DNA of 64,000 nt from Lanius collurio (taxonomy: Eukaryota > Chordata > Aves > Passeriformes > Laniidae). The notes below the pieces were generated by a model, which saw only the letters and a list, made by a program, of their open reading frames with translations, had not been told where the DNA came from and ran no database searches. Positions within the stretch are counted from its first letter, which is position 1. Each line of letters begins with the position of its first letter. The translations under genes were made by a program, and so were the position numbers. This document shows positions 1 through 11,820 of the stretch, piece after piece. The stretch spans positions 8,365,251 to 8,429,250 of the forward strand of contig JACBWW010000015.1 in assembly GCA_020086605.1 (NCBI GenBank), given 5' to 3'.

Positions 1-3000
1 CTGCAAATGCCAAAAGCTTGTTAGCTTACTATTGATGTTTCTTGTTTCTGTCTAAAGACACTTGTGCAGTCTTTTTTTTTTTCTTTTTTTTTTTTAGTGT
101 TTTCTGTGCAGCACTAGACACCTGTCAGATATGTTCTGGTCTATGTCTGAATTGAAAAGCATGCCAGAAACTGTTCCCATGATATAAACTATTATGTTTC
201 CAGAGCTGTATTTTTTTCAGGCCTGTGCTTTAATTTTGATACATTTCTGAATATAATTTATTTAATAGCTACAGTAGCAATGAAGGATGACATATGTGTG
301 GTAAAAATTAAATTTATGATGAAGAAACATACACAGTCTCCAGTGAATACATTTTAGATTCATTTGACAGCCACTAAATCACACAGGGAGTAGAAATTAA
401 TTCATTAAGACGTTTTACTTCTGACAATGTGCCTGTGGGAAATGGATTAATAATACAAATGGATGCTACTTAGAAAGTACTCCTGCAATCAGAACTAAGG
501 GAAGTGAAGTACTGAAAATAAGAAAAGACAACACTAAGTTGTCATTATTTAAATTTCCTAATCATCTTTGCTGTAAGAAATCCTGGAAGGCTAATTGTAA
601 GAAGAAATCTTAAAACTTCTCTGTATGTCTGAATCAAGCAGCTAGATCAGATATTTTTATTCTTTTTTTTTTTTATATTTCTCTCCTAATGTGTCCCAGT
701 TTACATTTGTCGAATGAATGGGCATAGTGGCTACCATATTGAGCAGACTAAAGTGAAATAAAGAGGGCAGAGGATTGGACCAGCAGGTTTACCATAAATT
801 GAACCGAGAAGGTTAAAACTGCTGTTGCCTTGCCATGTCTCTTCTCTGTCCCTCCCTGTTTACCATTCCTAGACTGGGACTGCCAAATGGCACATTTGCT
901 CAATGCAATATAATCATAGGACAAATTACAGCCAGGGAAATGCTGTGTGTGCTAAATTCTCTTTCAAAGCACAAACTGGAGCAATTCAAGGCAAGATATG
1001 TCATGTTCTTGCTGGGGTTTTTTTTTTGAAACCGTCAAGAGTATCATGATGTATCTTGCATTGTAAAGTGTACCCAGTGCTAAATGAATTCCTTTGAATT
1101 AAAATTGTGGGTATATTGTAGTATGTTCCATGAGTTTTAGGATATTCTGTAACCCATTGCTGGAATATGAAAAGTTTGCTTGCCTTTCTCTTCTATTATT
1201 ATTCATAGATTTAGAGACTGAGATTCTTAAAAAGGACATCTGAGGTTTTATGTGGCTTTTTTCTTTCTTCTAGATCTTTCGGTCTGTGTCCATTGGCTTA
1301 ATAGCACTTCTGGTTTACTCATATGGCTGAAAGAGGTATGAACTTAAAGGTGATGTGTTTTCATAGGGATTTATTGATTTGTTTATATTTTTATTTTTGT
1401 TTTGAAAAGGAAAACCAATTAGATCAGTGGCGAGCAAGTCAATAATTGTTCTCCATGAATATGAAATAACTGCATTCCTGAAGGACATTTGCCAATTCTT
1501 TATTGAAATACTGTGTTATCTCTAGATCATCTTCATATATCAGAGAGCAAAAATTAAAGATAGAAGCATGATATGAAGCTTTTAAATATTTTCCCTTGTA
1601 AAAGTGATAGTTCCAGTTCATACACTCCGAGAAAAGATTAAAACAAACCAGCCAGCTGCTATTGATGGAGTCGAGAAGGACTGTCCAGTGATGAAGAAGA
1701 CAAATGAACATTTGGAAAGTATGGGCTTGGGTGCTGCACATCACAGATGCTTTTGGGTAGCTTGACATAATTTAGTTTTCCATAAGTAAGATTAAAACTC
1801 AGTGAGGAATATTGCATGGATAAACACTGAACTTGTATGGTTTCCATGTCTGATAGTAACCTAATAAATACCTCATAACAGAAAAAACAATTTTAATAAT
1901 TTAGGTGCACTGATTTTCATAACTGTCACAGTCTTTGGAAGGTGTATAGCTGTGATTCTGTTATTGTTCTTTTATGGTCTCTATAAAACATACTTGTCCA
2001 TTCAAAGCTACATCTAAAATATCACAATTATTGTGTGTTTGATTTTTTTCTAACAGTCCAAATAAAGTTATTGATCTCCTAGAGATGAGTAGCAACACAA
2101 GATCAACCCACTACACTGTTTAAATCCAACTCATTTTCCTCCAGTTCTAGGAGAGTAAGTGGGTGTTTGAGCTGATTTAGGGGTCAACGTTTTTGAGATA
2201 TTTTAGTATAGAGTTGGCACAAAGGTTGTCTCTGGAAAACTTCTTGGCTACCCAAAGAACAAAATACACTCTTCTGCTGGTTAATGAACTGGTGGGGTAA
2301 AAGCACCACGTAATGTCGAGTTTTTGAATGAACAATTTCTAGTTAACCCTAATTAAGAGAGATGGCTCTGTGGTAGCATGTGTGCAAATTCATTGTTCTC
2401 ACTCATGCTGACCAATTCAATAGCAAGCAGATACTGACCTTCAAGGAATTTTCCAGTGAGCCTTAATTTTACAGGCTTCAGGAAATGAAGAAAACTGGAT
2501 TTTTTTTTTAAGTGTTAGTCTGGTTTCTTTCAGGGGAAGGGTATATCTAGTCATTTTAATCAAATAATATCTAGTTTCACGCAGTGCTTTTCATGACTTT
2601 CACAGGAATTTTGCAAAAGGTATTACTATTATTTTTGTCCTTATATAGCTGTAGCAACTAAGGAAAATGCAGGCATTGCAACTTTCCCAAAGTTCGTTGG
2701 TTAGGAACAGTAGATCTGGAAATAGAATGAGGGTATCTATCTCTGTGTATGTTTAAGAACTCGTATAACAAAAATTACATTGTTATATATAGTAAATACG
2801 GATAAAGTAATTTTTTTTTTTAAAGTAACTTTTTATGTCTTAAATTTTTTTAAACACCTTTCAAAGATTCATAACTTTAACATTAAGCAGCTCAGATGGG
2901 TATTGCCCTTAGTGTATAGATGGAATTATATGGAACAAGATGTGAGAATGTCAGTGCTTGGGATGTGAAAATTTATCATTATGTAAGTAAGATAAAAAGC

Positions 3001-3421
3001 CAGTAACTCTCTGTATGGGGTTTTTCTTTGGTTACAATACTATTTTATTATTTATTCCAAAAACTTGAAAAAAGTATTTCATAACCTCCCAAAAGCACCT
3101 CCCAAAAGCACATAAAGGAAGAAATAAGTCTGTTCAGAAATTTTAGGTTGGTCAATAGAGAAGAATGGACTGTAGAAGAAGGAACTTTCCCAGTCCTTTT
3201 CTAATTCTACGTGTGGCAGACATACTTCCCCTGTAGAAATGACAATCTGATACCGTCAGAAGTATCAACAGCCAATGAGCAAAGCTGTGTGTCAACCTGT
3301 TGTGCCAACCAGCTGTCTGACAGACTTCTGGTTCCAGTGAGTGACCTGAGAGAAGGGCTGACAGCTGCACAGGAGGCAGGAGAGAAAGAAAGAATGAAAG
3401 CACAAGGTGCTTCTGTCATAC
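1..3421 (-). other. ANXA10: ANXA10 intron 3 (partial), no exon recognised
   Basis: This stretch follows the splice donor of ANXA10 exon 3 in the direction of transcription, so it should be the start of intron 3. I looked on the minus strand for the next annexin exon and did not find it. The short open frames show no protein family I recognise. T-rich runs lie near 69-98 and 661-674, and a short direct repeat (CCTCCCAAAAGCA, twice) at about 3085-3112. Nothing else stands out. Confidence 0.6.
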
Positions 3422-3516
3422 CCTGCCGTACATGTCTCTGTATGCCTCAGCAATCATGAGCCGCTGTGAGTTGCAACGCTGAGTTAGGATATCAATCAAC
3501 ACATCTTTTTCACAAC
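3422..3516 (-). CDS. ANXA10: ANXA10 exon 3 (annexin A10, repeat 1 part)
   Basis: Exon 3 of annexin A10, a calcium- and phospholipid-binding family member expressed mainly in stomach epithelium in mammals. On the minus strand it starts after the acceptor TTTTCAG (3517-3518 is the AG) and ends before the donor GTATGA (3416-3421). The 95 nt consist of two bases that complete the codon split with exon 2, then 31 codons ending in MYGR. The piece includes ILTQRCN and MIAEAY, the helix pattern of annexin repeat 1, and closely matches remembered human ANXA10. A 95-nt exon at this place is usual for annexins. The canonical type II calcium loop (GxGTD) is missing: the junction with exon 2 reads GISCEKD. 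This agrees with the known loss of calcium sites in ANXA10. No stop or frameshift is seen. Confidence 0.93.
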
Positions 3517-5442
3517 CTGAAAAGGAAATGACACAGACTCTAAATTTATAAACTGGTGTTATTTACTTATATTTGTGATTGTTTGTGTTTTGTTTAAAAA
3601 CATTATACTAATTTCTTGAGAAAATTGATCAAGAGACTAATATCCCACTAGTATTTACCAACATCACTTATATTTACTGTGCTTGTGTATCTTGCACTTG
3701 CTGATGTAATACCATCAAAAAGTGAAGCAGTCTGTTATTACCAGATGCATCATCACCTCACAGAAGCTCAATGGATCTGAAACCATCAATAAAAGAGATA
3801 GAGGCTTTCATATAGTCAGAACTAGGCCCAGTAACAGGATTTGTGGCTGAGCCTTGGAAGTCATACTTGTGTGTTCTGTTAATATTGATTAAATTGTCAT
3901 TTGAGAATTAGGGTTCTCTTTTATGGGGATGAAAAATTGCTGTTAGACAATTTGTGGAAAAACTCAAAGTTATAGTTTCAGAGGAACTGTATGAAGTAAA
4001 TTATGAAGTTTTCCCCATTTTCCCCATTTCTAAGGGCATTTTATTGAAGTTTACCTGTGATGGTGTGCTTGATAGCTAGAGCATGCTAGTAAACTCCTAT
4101 AATGAATCAGTATTATTACTTATGAAAAATAATATTATTAGCATATTCAGAAAATTATTTTAGAATTTTAAAACTGCTTTTGCATCCTAAGGGTTGGGAT
4201 ACTGTACATAATGGTTTCTTTTTACTTTTCAGAAAATACTTATAACTAGGAATCTTTACACCTTGCATAGTTTCTATAGTAGAAACTGAGAAGGATCTAG
4301 ATCTAGGAAATATTATAAAACATAAACATAAAACTTTATTCAGTTGTGTAGTACCACTGGTATCAGTGGGACAACATATGTGACTGCACATGCTCATAAG
4401 AATTAATGCCATATGCAGGATTGAGGGTCAGTGTCAGTGCCTGTAAAGGATATGGTGACTTTACCTCCTCTGAAGCTGAACTGTTTATTTCGTCAATTGT
4501 CCTTTAAATCACAACTTTTTTCCATATACTTTGATAGGAAGATTAAAATTAAGGTTAATGTGCCTGTACTGAGAGTATTAAATGAAGAATATCATCTCTA
4601 TAGTTCTGTGTTAGCAACATTACATTAAAAGTACTGTTTGAAGTGCAAGAAGATGTTTAGAGCTTTTCATCTGTAGCCAATTTAGTCATAAAGATACTTT
4701 AGATTCCCCTTGATGAATAATGCTCATTGTGGTTCATTCGACATTAAGTTTGAGTCCTCACATTTTCATTAAAGAAACTGAAACCGGACTGAGTGATTTG
4801 GTGCTGTACAACCTTGGGAAAAGCCCAAGGGGTATAAAAGCTGTGATACAAAGAACAGTTTTAAAGTGAGGAAAACATTTAAGACAGTAAAAAAATCAAT
4901 CAGTATTTTGACCCTCAGCAATAACAACAAGGTTAAACAGCAAAATACAAAAATCTGAACAGAGAAAAATGCTTTTGTGAACAAAAGGTTTTTGGAACAA
5001 ACACTGAAAGCAAAAATTGCAAAGATAATGAATTCTTTAAACTTTATACTCCATTTATTTTTATTACTTATGACTGATTAAGAGACTTAGCAGACCTTAG
5101 TAGCAGTTAATTGTTGAAGTTACAACTAAAATATTTTCATTTCTTGGCCCTCACTCTAGTGATGTAACACAGAATTCTGTTTTCTTTTTCTTGTTTTCTC
5201 AATGAAGTGTTCATTACTGTAAGTGTTGGTATGGATTTTAGATTAATCTTGATCAATTCATAGTTCCTGTAAATGCCAATGATTTATTTGGACATCATCA
5301 GTGTATCTTATTGTGATTCCTTGAAGAATCTGCAGACAGGTGGTGACAATTTTATGAATTTTTGTTTTGCCTAATCCTTGTTGTTTTATGGAGGCTTTCT
5401 GAGAAAGAGGAAGTTGGTGTTAGAATTGGTCGAGATACTCAC
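3517..5442 (-). other. ANXA10: ANXA10 intron 2
   Basis: A 1926-bp intron between exon 2 (donor GTGAGT at 5437-5442) and exon 3 (acceptor AG at 3517-3518). AT-rich single-copy sequence. I see no repeat family or further exon in it. Confidence 0.85.
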
Positions 5443-5524
5443 TAATTCCCTGTAGGGCTCCTCCTAGCAACTGGGCATCCATTATAGGGTTAAAATTTGG
5501 AGCAGGAAGAATCGTTCCTTGTGT
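5443..5524 (-). CDS. ANXA10: ANXA10 exon 2 (start of annexin core)
   Basis: Exon 2 of annexin A10. On the minus strand a pyrimidine-rich acceptor (CCCTTTTGTAG) precedes it and a strong donor (GTGAGT) follows. It encodes 27 residues plus the first base of a split serine codon. The segment PAPNFNPIMDAQ followed by LGGALQG is diagnostic of ANXA10; the first half is the linker leading into annexin repeat 1. The reading frame is phase 0 at the start, matching exon 1, and phase 1 at the end, matching the two leading bases of exon 3. Differences from remembered human ANXA10 are few and conservative. No disabling change is visible. Confidence 0.95.
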
Positions 5525-8500
5525 CTACAAAAGGGAAAAGCAGACTTTAATTGATGTGTTTAACATTTTTTACATGGTATACATCATTCTGTTGAAAATC
5601 AAAAATCATAACTTTAAATTTTTTTTTGCTTCATAGGGAGCAGGATGTAAAGTTTTTAATTCAGGAAACAGAACTTAAACTAGCAGTTAACCCTGGAATG
5701 TTAGAAGAAGTTGCCCCAAGCATGAGTTAGGCCTGAATAGGAAAACAAATGATGAGGATTTACATTAAAATGTAGTCATATTTTAATGTCTATCCCTTTG
5801 TTAACCTTTTTAAAAAATATTATTTTATATTTGAAAGTTACGCATTGGAATCCCTGACAGTCTTAAATATTTATTTCTCGTGGTACTTTTAATTTGAAAG
5901 GACTAGTGAGAAAATGATGAGTGAGATCTCTGGGTTGTGTACCAACGTAATGATTTATTAAAGTGATGATGTTACTGCTAAGTGTGAGATAGTTTTGATA
6001 TATGCCATGTAGAAGGCAACACAATTTTCTAGTTTCTTTGTAACTGATTAAATTACTGTCAGCTCACTCTCAGTGGTACTTTATTTCATGTATTTTTTCT
6101 TATTAAGAAATCTGTGAATAATAAACAGAACTAATTTTAATAGAATCACAGACCAATACAAACAGAAGAAAATGTCTGAGATTGACAGACACTTAGCTCT
6201 GTCTCCTGGTTAACCTCTTTAGTTCATCTGAGAATTTTATCTGCTTTACCTGATGTACCAACCTTTGTCAATATGAGAATTGTCTGTGTACCCTGGGCCT
6301 CACTTGGGACTTAATATATATGTAGGATAGGGATCCACAGATATTAGCTTCAGAAATTGGGAGTTCATAACAGCCCTTGCTGGTCAGAAGGGTGGCAGTG
6401 AGAAGAAGAGAAAATGGAGGAAGTGTGCACTTATTTGAATGGCATTTTAAATACTGGTGATGCCTCTTCATCTCCTCATCAGCTTTGTACAGGCTCAGTT
6501 CCTGTAAATATTGGTTATCTCAAAGTGTTTCCTTTCACACATCCAGGTTTGTGGTGTCACAAAATGAACAGCTAAATCACTGATCTTTTAGGTGTCTATG
6601 ATACTTGCACTAAAATCAGACATGAGTGATTAACTTAGTGAATGCTTTAAGCATGGATTCCTGCATAGTCCTTAGAGCGAAACATTGGTAAAAGTAGTTT
6701 TCAAAGTATGTATCACCTCTCAGTCTGAATGGAGGTAAGTATTAATAATTTCTGAATATATATCTTTATTCATGAAACAGTCAAATAAGAAAAGGACTTT
6801 GCATGAATGCATAATTGCAAAAATATAATGGTGGAACTGGTCATAGAAAAGGCAGTTTTGAGTAAAGATCTGCAGACTTGTCAATTTTTTACCAAAGACG
6901 GCAACACAGCATTTTTGATGTATTTTTCAGGCAAATGAAGGGATTTTTGAATGTGCTGTATTTTACCTTGGTTCAGCAGGGCTGCTGAACACCTCTTTGA
7001 TAAAGTATTCACTATCTTATTACTTGAGACTTACCACCAGTAGATTAAACCTTATCCAATAAATGCCTATCTCTTATCCAGAAGCTAAAACATTATGCTT
7101 TTAAGTAAAGCCAGATTAAATATGAAGGTTCAGGTAAAAATTTTTAGAAGATACGGTACAATATAACTTATTTATGAATAAAAGTGAATAAAATACATTT
7201 GGTTACAATTTTCTTATAGTGTACACATTGTAGGTGGCTGAGTTTCCCATCTCACAGAAGGCATTTTTTAGAAGGATTTTCAGTGTACTTTGTGTTTGGA
7301 TTTTCAGATGGGTTTCTCCACAAATTCATCATTCTGCCAATGTGTATCCGTTCTCTAAACTGAGACCTAGGATTTACAGCATACATGCTATCAGGGTCCC
7401 TGGAAGGAATTTTTGCCTGACTAGGGGTGTCTTACTGCTGGCATAGCTCACAGAGTTTTTCAATGTTGTGTGCCTTGAAGGAAGCACTTTGCTACTTTAC
7501 AGTGTTTACACAGGCTGCCTTTAGGAAGATTTACCCCATCACAACCTCTGTCTGTTTTTTCTGCAATCTCTTTCAGATTGTCTGTCTTTGACTAGCCCAC
7601 AGAAGCATCCTTTCTTTATACACTTAATTTCAAAATGTTAAGGTTTTATTACTTGTTAAAGTTATTTGTTTTCACGGAATTTTTGTAATATGGCCTCTGG
7701 CAGGTCTGGGCCAAGTATTTAGAGCTGAACTCTGGTAATTTGGGGTCTGAATTCAATGTGATTGCATAGCAATTGCCTACCACTTGCTGTGAGTTGTAGC
7801 CTTTTCTTTTTTTGAGAGTGCTATGCAGTATTTGCCATGGAAGGCAAACCCAAGGAAATTTACTGTAGACAGTTCAGTGAAGACAGGGATTGATTCTAGG
7901 ATGAACACTGCTTGTCTGTGCCCCTCTGAGGTAAGTGCTGTGCAGACAATCCACAGAGCTATCACAGATGATAGTCCCTAGCACCGTGATGGCAGGTGGC
8001 ACTGGTATCAAGCCCCTTAAGATCTGAGCACCTCAAGACTTAAACCAAACTTAAACCAAAATAGCAAATTTATTTTTTGAGATGTTAATCAATAGCTAGG
8101 GCCAGACAGTTATGATTAAGCAATTGCATTGTTAATCTTGCATGCTTGGGTAATCTTTTTGTTTTAAGGAAAAGGGAAGATAATCCCAAGATGAATGGGG
8201 TATGAGGACAAGAGAGACACCAGGAGTGAAGTCAGCAGAACTGAGCAGTAACTGGAGGAAAGGTAATTTGTGGGAGTTCATGAGCATCAACTCATTGACT
8301 ACGTACCCAACACAGACCCCAGACTCAATGGGAGGTAAGAACTGTGCTCATGGACTAATTACCATGAGAAGCAAGAGTGATAGCTAGCAATTAGGGGTTT
8401 GACTACTAATTAACAAAAAAGTTTATGTAATTTGTAACCAGTGTATTGGTTTGTTAAAATGTATTAAAACTGTAAAGTTCTAAAGATTAGGCAGATGGTC

Positions 8501-10904
8501 TTTTGTGTATTACCACATAGCTCACTAACTTGTGCACACTAGAATTAAAAAATAGAAATACTTCACCTCAGTGTGTGAATTGGTGTTTGTGCACCAGGTT
8601 GTGAGCCTGCATTTTGGACAGCAGCACTTCTGTCCTGTGGTGACAAGATGCTACACAGCAAGTGAGAAGGAAAACTTTGCTTCTAAAGCAATGCAGAAAT
8701 TCAAGAGGTTTATTTTTCTGAGCAAATGACCACTCTAATGCCCTTTGGTGTTGTCTGGGGAAGTGGAAAGGTGGTAGAGTTTTCAGTTGTTGAGCAAGAC
8801 TTACAACAATCTCCTGTACCACATGAACTTGAATGTTAGGGCATGCATTTTGTTTTGCAAAGATTTGTTACACTCTTGTCATACTTTAGAATCTTGTCAT
8901 ACTTTAGAACTGTGGTTGCAATGTTCTTTTGCTTGAAATACCTCAAGAAATTGAGGAAATATATCGAAACAGCATCATAGTAGGAAAGTTGAGGTTCTGC
9001 TTCCAGGACCTAGGGCCCAAGGTATAAAATCATGATTCCTCCAAAATCATACAGGCTTGCCATGCCTAAACGTGCCTAGGAAATGTCTAATGTGCAATGT
9101 TCATCACTGCACAAACTGAGGCAGCAGAGCTGTAGAGACATTTGGTAACTGAATGAAATTACAACAGATTAAATTTTGATCAGGGAACAGGCAACTACAT
9201 GTGAATAGATTGTTCCTTTCTGTTATTTTTGGCTAGAGAATTTCTACTGCCCCATTTTGAAGCAAGGCAATTTTTGGATTGATTGAACACCAAAGTGTAG
9301 TTACACATACTGCTATCTCACTTCATTAATTTCCACTGAAGTCAGCTGTGATTGACCCCTGTAATAGAAGGTAGCTCGGTGGAGCTGAGCAGGAGCAGCG
9401 TGCCCATGGAGTTCAGGGAAAAATGCAGGATGTGGCTGACCACAGCTGCTGCAAAGAAAGCTTATTTTAGCTCAACACAAAGCAGACTGAATATAGCTAT
9501 CAACATTGGAGAGGATGAACTGGTGGTATAAATATTTATACCTGACTTCACTAAAAGAGTGTGAATGTCTTCCTGACTTGGCCAGATCAGCATGAGGGGA
9601 GTGAATACTTTTCTAAGCCCAACACAAAGTAAATAGTATATGCTAGTAAGAAGGTAGCAAAATAATTTGGAAAATGCAAACTTCTTGAGCTGACTTAAAC
9701 CCATGTATTCCTCATCTGTGATGCCCAACATTGCAGCAGTGAGCCTGTCATGAAAGGCAGAAATGCAGATCTCATCTGTATTACATTTGTGTTACGTTTT
9801 CAGTGCATTTTTGTATGACTCTGCTAAAAAAGCCAGTGTAAAATCATTTAAGTTGATAGAATACATTACAGCCTCTATGGGTGAAATACCTAGAAGAACC
9901 TAGGGAGGGAGTACTGGACTCGGATATCAGGATGACAAGTTTTGAGTAGGCCATTTCTGTTTTACTTATGCAACATCTGCTTCCTTAAGCTCTGGAAAGC
10001 ATGGGAAAATTACCAGTATGCTCTTATGACCTTTCTTCTGCATGCTTTAAGATGATTCACTACAGGGATGAGCAGACATTGCTCTTCATGGCAAAGTTAA
10101 ATCTATAGAAATGAAAATTGCATTGTGGTTGTCTTGGTGATTGAGTGCATGAGTTTGAGTTTATGTTCACTGAATATAATTTCTCTAAATACAATACTCT
10201 CCAACCTACCCACACAAGTAAAACAAATTGTGACAAAGTAATAGAAATATTTTTGCAAGTTGAGAAGAGCAGGAACATTTTTGGATTGCTTGACATTCTT
10301 ATTATGAGAACTTCATCCTAATGTCATAGATAGTGTCTATGGAAGACGTTTTATTGATTTCATGGAGCTTTTGGTTCCTGTCCTTAATGAGCAAAGGCTG
10401 GGATACCAACCATCTATTCAATCTAATAATTCTATATTTTTTTTCAAATAAAGAAATTAAGAGGAATTTCTCCAATAAAATTTTTAAAATAAGTAAACAT
10501 TACCAAACACCCTTTAGTCTCAGTAATGTGGGACTGAACGATAAAGAAACTTGCATTATGCTGTTGGTCAATTTGTAGGATGTCCTCCAATTCCAGACTC
10601 TCTTCAAAGAATTCTAAACTTTTCTTAGGATCAGGCACAAACCCTGAAATTTGTGTTGGTGATCACTGGTGTACATAATGTAATTATCTGAGTGGAAAGA
10701 ATTGCGTACATTGTCAGTACAAAACCACTATAAACTTAATGAGCAATTTATTTGTGCATTTCCAAAAAGGAAATTAGCAAAGGTAGAATGGACAAGGACC
10801 CTAAGATGTTTGACTATTAGGAGTGACAGACTTTGATACATGCACAGATAATAAAGTTGTTGTTTATGTTATGGACATTTAAATGTTTAAACACATTATT
10901 TATG

Positions 10905-11015
10905 CAGAGACGTGGAACTTGGACTCACAATTTAGTGGTGGATCTGGTAATATTAGGTTAATGGTTGGAGTTGATGATCTTAGAGGTTTTTCCAACCTAA
11001 ATGGTTCTATTTGTA
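10905..11015 (+). mobile_element. CR1 LINE 3' fragment
   Basis: 5'-truncated copy of the avian CR1 non-LTR retrotransposon. The sequence runs from TTTAGTGGTGGATCTGG through GGTTGGAGTTGATGATCTTA to TTTTCCAACCTAAATGG, the conserved CR1 3' untranslated end, and stops at a decayed TTCTAT octamer-type tail. CR1 copies are nearly always cut at the 5' end and carry no coding sequence, as here. It lies antisense inside ANXA10 intron 1. Several mismatches to the usual motif suggest an old insertion. Confidence 0.88.
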
Positions 11016-11610
11016 AAGTGAGCTTAACTTTAATGTCTGTATGAAAGCTACAATAAACCAGTTTATCAGTCATAAATTAATCATATTAAAAATACTCCTT
11101 TCCTCAATGGGTTTTATTTATGATAAACCAGGACAGATCCCATAGTAAGTAAGGTATTCACTGTTTTGTCAGTATCTGAATGTAGCTATATCTTCCCAAA
11201 GGGTATTGACAAACATTGAAACTGCAGAGCTGAATTTCTAAGCATCTGGAAGAAGATCAAAATCAGTGCAGACAGCTCATTATTAATCTCCTTCATGCCA
11301 AATACAGTAATTCATTAAAAAATAAAGGGGGGGAGGGAGATATCTAAATATTGCCTTGGGGAAATGCCAACCTAAAAAGCACATAGAAGAAATAAGGGCT
11401 AGGGCCTCAGTTGCTGTAAATGTACATTACTTTGACAAAGTCAGTAAAGTTTTGTTTTATATAAGATGATGGTTAAACAGATAGTCTTGTAACTCTTCTC
11501 ATACCCAGATATCCTTCAAATATCCTCATTACTTAAAAAGTGCATGGTGCCACTACCTTCATGATGAACCTTGTAAAAACTCAGGAAATTTTTGTGTCTC
11601 TTCCTAGATT

Positions 11611-11820
11611 TGCATATCCACATATGATATATATGATATATATCACATATATATATATAATATCTATAATATGCATAATATATATATAGTATGTATCATA
11701 TGTATCATATATGTCATATATCACACATCAAAAATATATAGTATATAATATATTGTATATTTTATATATATTACATATACCTTATATATATGATATATAC
11801 GTTATATTCATATATCCATT
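11611..11820. repeat. AT-rich TATA/CATATG microsatellite, self-complementary
   Basis: About 200 bp of nearly pure A/T made of TATA, CATATA and TGATATATCA units. Many short inverted repeats (GATATATATC, ATCATATATGTCATAT) could fold into hairpins or a cruciform. It lies in ANXA10 intron 1. No coding or family assignment. Confidence 0.85.

Noticed and set aside
140..220. Minus-strand peptide with FWHA, considered as ANXA10 exon 4
   Set aside because: The match is limited to three or four residues, the rest of the exon is absent, and the frame carries no annexin pattern.
6140..6200. AGAATCACAGA motif resembling the reverse complement of a CR1 tail
   Set aside because: Only about 11 bases agree, and the neighbouring sequence does not follow the CR1 consensus.
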